Origin: Diphasiastrum complanatum
Taxonomy: Eukaryota; Streptophyta; Lycopodiopsida; Lycopodiales; Lycopodiaceae
Reading direction: 5' to 3'
DNA length: 64,000 nucleotides
NCBI GenBank assembly: GCA_029204225.1
Contig: CM055104.1
Coordinates: forward strand, 43,987,148 to 44,051,147
This document shows, one piece after another, positions 58,028 to 64,000 of the stretch (its first letter is position 1; every line of letters begins with the position of its first letter). Below the pieces are notes generated by a model. It searched no databases. It saw nothing but the letters and a program-made list of their open reading frames with translations, and was not told the origin of the DNA. Position numbers and translations under genes: made by a program.

Positions 58028-58752
58028 CCGGCCCAAGATCGGATCGGATCGAGGTGAGATTTTCCGACCCAAGATCGGATCGGATCGAGTCGTAATTATC
58101 CGACTATGGATTGACTCGAATTGAGTCGTTATTTTTTGATACCGGATCGACTCAAAAAATTCTAGAAAATTCGATACATGTATATTTTTGATACTGTCGG
58201 TCAGAAAATCCGACCCACGTTGTGGCGTTGACAGTCCGCCTACTTTGTACATGCATTTACAACATAGAACGCACGGTTCTCAGAACTGTGGGGTGAACCG
58301 TACCACGGTTCATGAACCGTGGTATGGTTCCTCTAATTTATTAATTAATTAATTACGAAATTCCCTCAAAACCCCTCCCAAGGCATTTTCCGGCCCAAGA
58401 TCGGATTGGATCGAGGCAAGATTTTCCGACCCAAGCTCGGATTGGATCAAGTCGTAATTATCCGACCATGGATTGACTCGAATTGAGTCGTTATTTTTCG
58501 ATACCGGATCGACTCGAAAAATTCTAGAAAATTCGATACATGTATATTTTTGATACTGTCGGTTAGAAAATCCGTCCCACGTTGCGGCGTTGACAGTCCG
58601 CCTACTTTGTACATGCATTTACAACATAGAACGCACGATTCTCAGAACTGTGGGGTGAATCGTACCACGGTTCATGAACCGTGGTATGGTTCCTCTAATT
58701 TATTAATTGATTAATTACTAAATTCCCTCCAAAACCCCTCCCAAGGCATTTT
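58028..58752. repeat. Two tandem 362-bp units in the B3 5' LTR
   Basis: The unit from CCGGCCCAAGATCGGAT through CCCCTCCCAAGGCATTTT occurs at 58028-58389 and 58390-58752 with a small number of differences. Each unit combines LTR sequence and the first third of the inserted MITE, so the duplication came after the MITE insertion. Confidence 0.92.
58295..58330. repeat. 36-bp palindrome (copy also at 58657-58692)
   Basis: GAACCGTACCACGGTTCA is followed by its inverse complement with one mismatch. It lies in the MITE's left part and so appears twice because of the tandem duplication. Confidence 0.9.
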
Positions 58753-58999
58753 TGGTCCTCATTTCACAAATTTTTGGCATTACACAGATTTCACAGATTC
58801 AAATGATTTCACAGATGATTTTAAATGATTTCACGGATTTTTTTGGCCTTTTTTTTGCATTACTCGGGCTATTTTTTTGAAACTAAAAAAGAAATAATTA
58901 AATTAATTATACGTTTCACCATGGTTCCCCCTTAAATTTTTTGTGAACCGTATGGTTCTGAGAACCGTGGTGAGCCGTACGCGGTTCTCAAATTCTATG
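58623..58999. mobile_element. hAT-like MITE in the B3 5' LTR
   Basis: Termini are CATAGAA...TTCTATG. Further in, the left CACGGTTCTCAGAAC (first copy) mirrors the right GGTTCTGAGAACCGTG. Flanks ATTTACAA and ATTTATAG match at six of eight bases. The 3' LTR of the same element has the uninterrupted site (GCATTTACAGTTACAATG near 62690), proving that this is an insertion. No coding capacity. Confidence 0.8.
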
Positions 59000-61900
59000 A
59001 TTTATAGTTACAATGACGGTTGTAATAAATGTAGTAGATATAATTTAATGCTTACAAGGTACTGATCAGTTGTAATAAGAAGATGAAGTTCTTCACTCTG
59101 AGAATGTGAAGCAGATAGTGTTTCGAGTCATATGGAGCAAATGACTGCAACCGGCTCAGTCATTGAAGATTTTGATGCAGCGATGACTCTATTATCAAAT
59201 CAAGTCTACTTGAAGCCTATGAAAATTGGGTCATGGCAATTTCGACCCAGCAGCATCTCACTCTATCAAGAGTTATTTCGATGCTACTACAGGAGGTGAT
59301 TAGAAGAACTGCATCCTCCTCCGGCTCAGGATCGGATCCTCAAGCTCTGTATTCAAAGAAAAATCAGAAGTTCAGATCAAACAAATTTACAAAGTCAGAT
59401 TATCTTGACAGGAAGAGCAACATGCAGCGTGGATCGAATTTTGGAACTTCATCATTCCAGCCAATGCAGAAACTATTCTGCAAATACTGTTAGAGGACTG
59501 GCCATGTTATCAAGGACTGCAGAACTTTGAAATAAAACAATGAAAAGGAGAAGCAGTTCCAACTACAAGCAAATGATGCTGCAACAACCAGTCACTCGAT
59601 CCAACAACAAGAGGAAGATGAAGTAGCCTTCATGACCAAGGTCGGAGAACAGCAGGATGTCGATTCTTGGTATCTGGACTCGGGAGCAACACAACACATG
59701 ACTCACCATCGAGACTGGTTCCAAAATCACAAATCATTCACCCATTCTAGTTGTGCAACTTGGAGACAACTCATCTCATGCCATCAAGGGTGAAGGAATA
59801 GTCAGGTCGAATTTCAGAAAGGTGAAGTAAAGTTGTTGTCCAATGTTCTTCACGTTCCAAATCTGACCAAAAATCTGCTCTCAATAAGCAGAATCACTGA
59901 TTCTGGTCGTAGTGTCGAATTCGATACAGAGGGCTGCACTATTCTTGACAAGTCTCGGAAAGTTTTAGCTTTCGGAAGAAGATGTGGCTATCTTTACAAG
60001 CTTAGTCACTGCTATTCTTCAAATAGTCAAGCTCTTCACACATCTACTTCTGAATCAACTGATATGCTTTGGCATTTCAGATTAGGCCATCTAAATTGCA
60101 ATAGTATTCATCAAATGTCGAATCAGAATCTAGTGCAAGATCTTCCTTCCATTAGCAAATCGAATTTTCCATGTGAAAGCTGTATTATCGGCAAACATGC
60201 TAGAAGTCCATTCATTTTCGATTCAGTTCATACTTCTAGAGATTCACTAGATCTTGTACACAGTGACATTTGCGGCCCAATGCAGACTGCTTCCACAGGC
60301 GGAGCCATGTATTTTTCTAACATTTATTGATGACTTTTCTCGAAGAACTGTCACTTAGAATAAATCCGAGGCATACAAGTTCTTTAAACAATTCAAAGCA
60401 TCTGTAGAAAATCAGACCCAGAGGAAGATCAAAGCTCTACGTACTGATGGAGGGGGAGAATTCATCTCCACCAAATTCAAGGGTTCTGCAAGGCAAACGA
60501 AATACAATAACAATACACAACCAGCTACTCACCTTAGTCCAATGGTGTAGCAGAAAGGAAGAATTGGACACTCATCGAAAGTGCCAAGAGCATGCTGGCC
60601 CATGCCTCTCTTCCAAAGAAATTTTGGGCAGAAGCTGTTACTACAGCAGCCTTGAACAACAAAACATCTTATGAGGTATGGACAGGATTGAAATTGTCAC
60701 TCAAGCATATTCGAGTGTTTGGATGCATAGCTTACGCTAAGATCCCTAGTGATCTAAGAAAGAAGCTGGATGACACAAGCAGAAAATCGATTTTCATTGG
60801 ATAGTCCCGAGATCACAAGGCATACAAGCTCTACAATCTGGACACCTAGAAGGCATACACCAGTAGAGATGTCATTTTTGTTGAAGATCAATTTATCGAC
60901 CACAAGGGGAAAGCTCGAGAAATTTCTAATCCAAGTATCGAGGAAATTTCTAATCCAAGTATCAAAAACAGCTTCAGGATCGAAAAACAGAAAGTCGATA
61001 TTGACTCGTAAAATGAGTCAAGACCTCAACGAATCCAATCACATCAGAGGATCGAAGTTCAGCCCATAAGATTGACCTGATCCAGACAGCCTCCATCCTG
61101 ATTTATGGATGATCCAGCTTGCTACTTTGTGCAGGAACCAAACACTGTATCAGAGGCAATACCAACTCTTGATGTTGATCAGTGGAAAGCTGCAATGGAC
61201 CCAAAATTCAATTCTCTGATCGAGAATCAAACGTGGATTGTAACTGAGCTGCCAAAGGATTGAAATCCGATTCCATGCAAATGGATACTCAAAGCGAAGT
61301 ATGATGCTGAAGGAACATTAAATCGATACAAGGCCAGGCTAGTCGAGGCTTCTCCCAGATTCCAGATCTAGATTATTCCGAGATCTTCAGTCCTATTTTC
61401 AAACATGCTTCAATTCGATTATCAGTCAACAACGATATCTCACCAACGTGCTGGACAAATATGGAGTGACCAATTGTAAATCGAGTCACTTTCCACTCAA
61501 CCCTGGACTGAAGCTGTCAAAGGAACAATCTCCTCAAACAAAGGCAGAAAAGGAGGAAATGAAGCGATGTCCGTTTCACTCCATCATCGGCTCACTGATG
61601 TATGCAATGATCTGCACTCGACCCGCCTTGCATACTCGATCAGTTCACTCAACCAGTTCCTATCAAATCCAGGGTCAACACATTGGAAAGTGCTCATGAA
61701 GGTTATGAAGTATGTCCAAGCAACAAAGCATCTCAGCATCTGTTATGGAGGCAGCCAATCTGCCAATATTCTCGAAGGTTACACAGATGCAGATTGAGTA
61801 GGAGATATCGACACCAGAAGATCGACTTCTGGATTTGTATTCTTACTCAATCAAGGCCCAATCTCATGGAACAACCGAAAGTAGACCTCAGTAGCATTAT

Positions 61901-62263
61901 CATCAACCAAATCAGAATACATAGCTACCACAAATGCTACCAAGGAGGCAATATGGCTAAGGAACCTGCTTGCAGATATCGAACTTGCTCAGTCACATCC
62001 AATGACAATCTATTGTGACCATCAAAGCACAATCGCGCTATCTCTAAATCTGAGATTTCATTCTTGGAGCAAAAATATCGAAATCAGGTATCACTACCAT
62101 AGAGAGCAAGTGCAAAGCAAGGAAGTGTCACTCGTTTACTGCAGGACAGATCTTATGGCAGCAGATTACTTCATGAAAGCTTTATCAAAGGAGCACCATC
62201 TCAGATTTAACGACATGCTAAATCTGAAAATCGAAGTTTTTCAAGATCCACATTAAGGGGGAG

Positions 62264-63066
62264 TGATGGATTTCAATGCTCAAGCCCAAATCCATTCAGT
62301 AATGAGCATCCTAAAAGCTGTATATACTTATACCAGAAAACTAGAAAAAGAAGGCTCGAATTTTTGAGCAGAAGATCGAAATTCGGAATCGAATTTTTTC
62401 GACCCTGGATGATGCTGAACGAAGCAAGATTTTCCGACCCAAGATCGGATTGGATCGAGCCGAGATTTTCGAACCCAAGATCGGATCGGATCGGATCGAG
62501 TCGTAATTATCCGACCCTCGACTTGAATCGAGTTGTTATTTTTCGATACCAGATCGACTCGAAAAATTCTATAAAATTCGAGTCAGATCTATAAAATTCG
62601 ATACATGTATATTTTCGACACTGTTGGTCAGAAAATTCGACCCACGACGCGGCGTTGACAGTTCGCCTACTTTGTACATGCATTTACAGTTACAATGACG
62701 GTAGTAGATAGAATTTAGTAATAAATGTAGTAGATAGAATTTAACGCTTACAAGGTGCTGATCATTGTAATAAGAACATGTAGATATTATTCAGAAGATA
62801 ATTCTGTAGCAAGTGTTATTACACTCAACGATCAACCAGCCGAGGTTGTTCTATTGTGCATTGTTATTGATTATTCATCTTGATTATTTGCTGCTAACTG
62901 ACGTGCTTCCTATCCGGCCACCCGTTGCTTTTAACTTCCGCTATCATTCCGCAAATTTCCAATTTGGTATCAAAGTTCTATTTCTATTAGAAGCCATTCT
63001 TGATAACTCATCGCTTCCAACGTGGTACCAGAGTTCATCTTTGATCAATCCCACCGATTTCCGACG
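62264..63066 (+). repeat. 3' LTR of Copia B3
   Basis: About 803 bp, TGATGGATTTCAATGC to CCGATTTCCGACG, followed directly by the ACCAG duplication. It lacks the MITE present in the 5' LTR. Confidence 0.8.
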
Positions 63067-63071
63067 ACCAG

Positions 63072-63251
63072 GACAAAACACATTGAACCACCATCACTTC
63101 ATACGAGAGAAAGTGCATAGTGGGAAAATTCAGCTTTGAGTTCTGTAGCACCGAAGATCAAACTACAAACATGTTTACTAAGCCGCTTAGTAAAGAGAAA
63201 TTTAGACAGTCTTTACGTGTTACATTGGGTATTCTTGGTTCATTAGAATGA
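63072..63251 (+). mobile_element. Copia relic D, part 3 (RNase H end)
   Basis: It encodes the tail of RNase H (around HHFIREKVHSGKIQL and a TKPLSKEKF-type end, 63090-63245). After it a 3' LTR probably starts near 63252 (GTAGGGGAAACG), but no partner LTR is in view. Broken relic. Confidence 0.7.
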
Positions 63252-63501
63252 TGTAGGGGAAACGTGATGAGCTCATTATTCTAAATGGTAATAGTTTTAT
63301 TTGTACACTAGTAGAGTACTTGAATTGGTATATATCGTACTTTGATTAGCATAAAACAAAGAGATGTAATCTTGGTGTCTTCTAAAAGCTCATTATAGTA
63401 TTATAAAGGAGAAATTTACAACTAGTCTCCTCCCAATCAATTGTTGCATAGGAATGTATGAGGCATACTTCCAAGGGCTCACACGTAAGTCCCCTTCGGC
63501 A
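63252..63501. other. Non-coding, possible LTR of Copia D
   Basis: AT-rich, no open frame of note. Its position fits the 3' LTR of relic D. Unconfirmed. Confidence 0.35.
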
Positions 63502-63509
63502 CCCTAAAC

Positions 63510-63735
63510 CATAGTTGCACTCCGATTCCCGAAATGCGTGCCAAAATGCGTTTCGGGTTTTTGGTAGAAACGCTCAGAAACGTGTTTTTTTTTTTAATTT
63601 TTTTGTGGGCAATATGGGTATCAGATGAAAGCTCTAATTAAGGCCATTAGTTTTATGTATGTTGCCGAGCATTTGCGATCACAGATGAAAAAAAAAAAAA
63701 AGTTAAACGTTTCGGCTTTAGAAGCTGCAACTATG
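63510..63735. mobile_element. 226-bp hAT-like MITE
   Basis: Perfect 10-bp terminal inverted repeats CATAGTTGCA...TGCAACTATG are flanked by perfect 8-bp duplications CCCTAAAC (63502-63509 and 63736-63743). The interior has a subterminal inverted CGAAA word and poly-T and poly-A tracts, and no coding. CA...TG ends and 8-bp duplications are hAT traits. Confidence 0.88.
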
Positions 63736-63743
63736 CCCTAAAC

Positions 63744-64000
63744 CATGACATCCGACAATAACACACAGTGCATGCTAACCAACCGTTAGGTCACACCACT
63801 TTCTAATAATTCAACGCAAACATGAGACGTAGAAATTGTTAAAATCATCAAAACTTATGCCCTTCATGTATTAGACTAAGGGTTACATGCAACATAGGAC
63901 ATGTGTCTATTTGTTCAGTTATCATAGAAGTTAGTCCAATAGCCTCTTTGTGAGTAGTGCTAAATCACTAGTGATTTTATTTATCTTTTGAACGATTTTT
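63744..64000. other. Non-coding right edge
   Basis: No gene or repeat recognised in the last 257 bases. Confidence 0.4.

Larger units (their letters stand above)
57859..63066 (+). mobile_element. Copia element B3, inserted in D
   Basis: Flanked by perfect ACCAG duplications (57854-57858 and 63067-63071). The 5' LTR starts TGTTGGATTTCAATGC at 57859 and is enlarged by a MITE and a tandem duplication. The 3' LTR is 62264-63066. The interior holds a Gag/zinc-knuckle region (59130-59520), protease (GATQHMTHHRDWF, near 59690), GAG-pre-integrase (WHFRLGHLN), integrase (to about 60900), reverse-transcriptase pieces (61130-61400) and RNase H (61440-62256). Same family as B1 and B2. Broken, with many breaks. 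Confidence 0.88.

Noticed and set aside
62955-62975. Primer-site-like TTTGGTATCAAAG inside the B3 3' LTR
   Set aside because: The ACCAG duplication and the match to the B2 LTR end place the LTR boundary about 90 bp further on, so it is more likely LTR sequence than a true primer site.

Overview
The window looks like a transposable-element-rich land-plant nuclear genome. The evidence is an intron-containing plant prolyl 4-hydroxylase (P4H), an intronless PLS-type pentatricopeptide repeat (PPR) gene, many Ty1/Copia and some Ty3/Gypsy LTR elements, plant-style LINE and tRNA-derived SINE pieces, and AT-rich spacers. A seed-free plant with a large genome, such as a fern, fits the PPR style, but that is a low-confidence inference. 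Only two host genes are supported well: a PPR gene on the minus strand (23858-26338), whose C-terminus looks cut short, and a seven-exon P4H gene on the plus strand (48827-52336) whose exon phases all fit.

Layout. 1-2353: Gypsy fragment with its 3' LTR. 2354-4534: spacer with a long (GA)n tract. 4535-6560: minus-strand Copia relic with LTR. 6561-16235: a minus-strand Copia relic split by a 5.1-kb non-autonomous Gypsy-type element (10619-15723). That element carries an open LINE reverse-transcriptase tail and a tandem array in its leader. 16236-22345: two plus-strand Copia relics. 22346-23857: spacer with an LTR piece and a SINE. 23858-26830: the PPR gene and a tandem-repeat block over its 5' end. 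26850-27760: LINE relic. 28640-37807: three more Copia relics. 37808-45361: an antisense Copia relic interrupted by a very young, whole-looking Copia element (38699-45129) with near-identical 655-bp LTRs and a perfect TGACC target duplication. 45400-46490: Gypsy gag relic. 46491-48349: spacer with a foldback element. 48350-52336: P4H gene. 52390-63251: a three-level nest. Copia D begins about 55 bp after the P4H stop codon and is interrupted by Copia C (53019-57040) and by Copia B3 (57859-63066). B3's 5' LTR holds a hAT-like MITE, and a later 362-bp tandem duplication spans the MITE junction. 63510-63735: a second small hAT-like MITE with a perfect 8-bp target duplication.

The genes do not form a pathway. 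P4H is a type II membrane enzyme of the secretory pathway, and the PPR protein would act on organelle RNA. The main interest is the layering of insertions, several of which can be ordered in time from target duplications read directly in the sequence. The most unusual object is the chimeric 10619-15723 element. All comparisons were made by eye, without database searches. LTR elements are described as fossils, in outline only.
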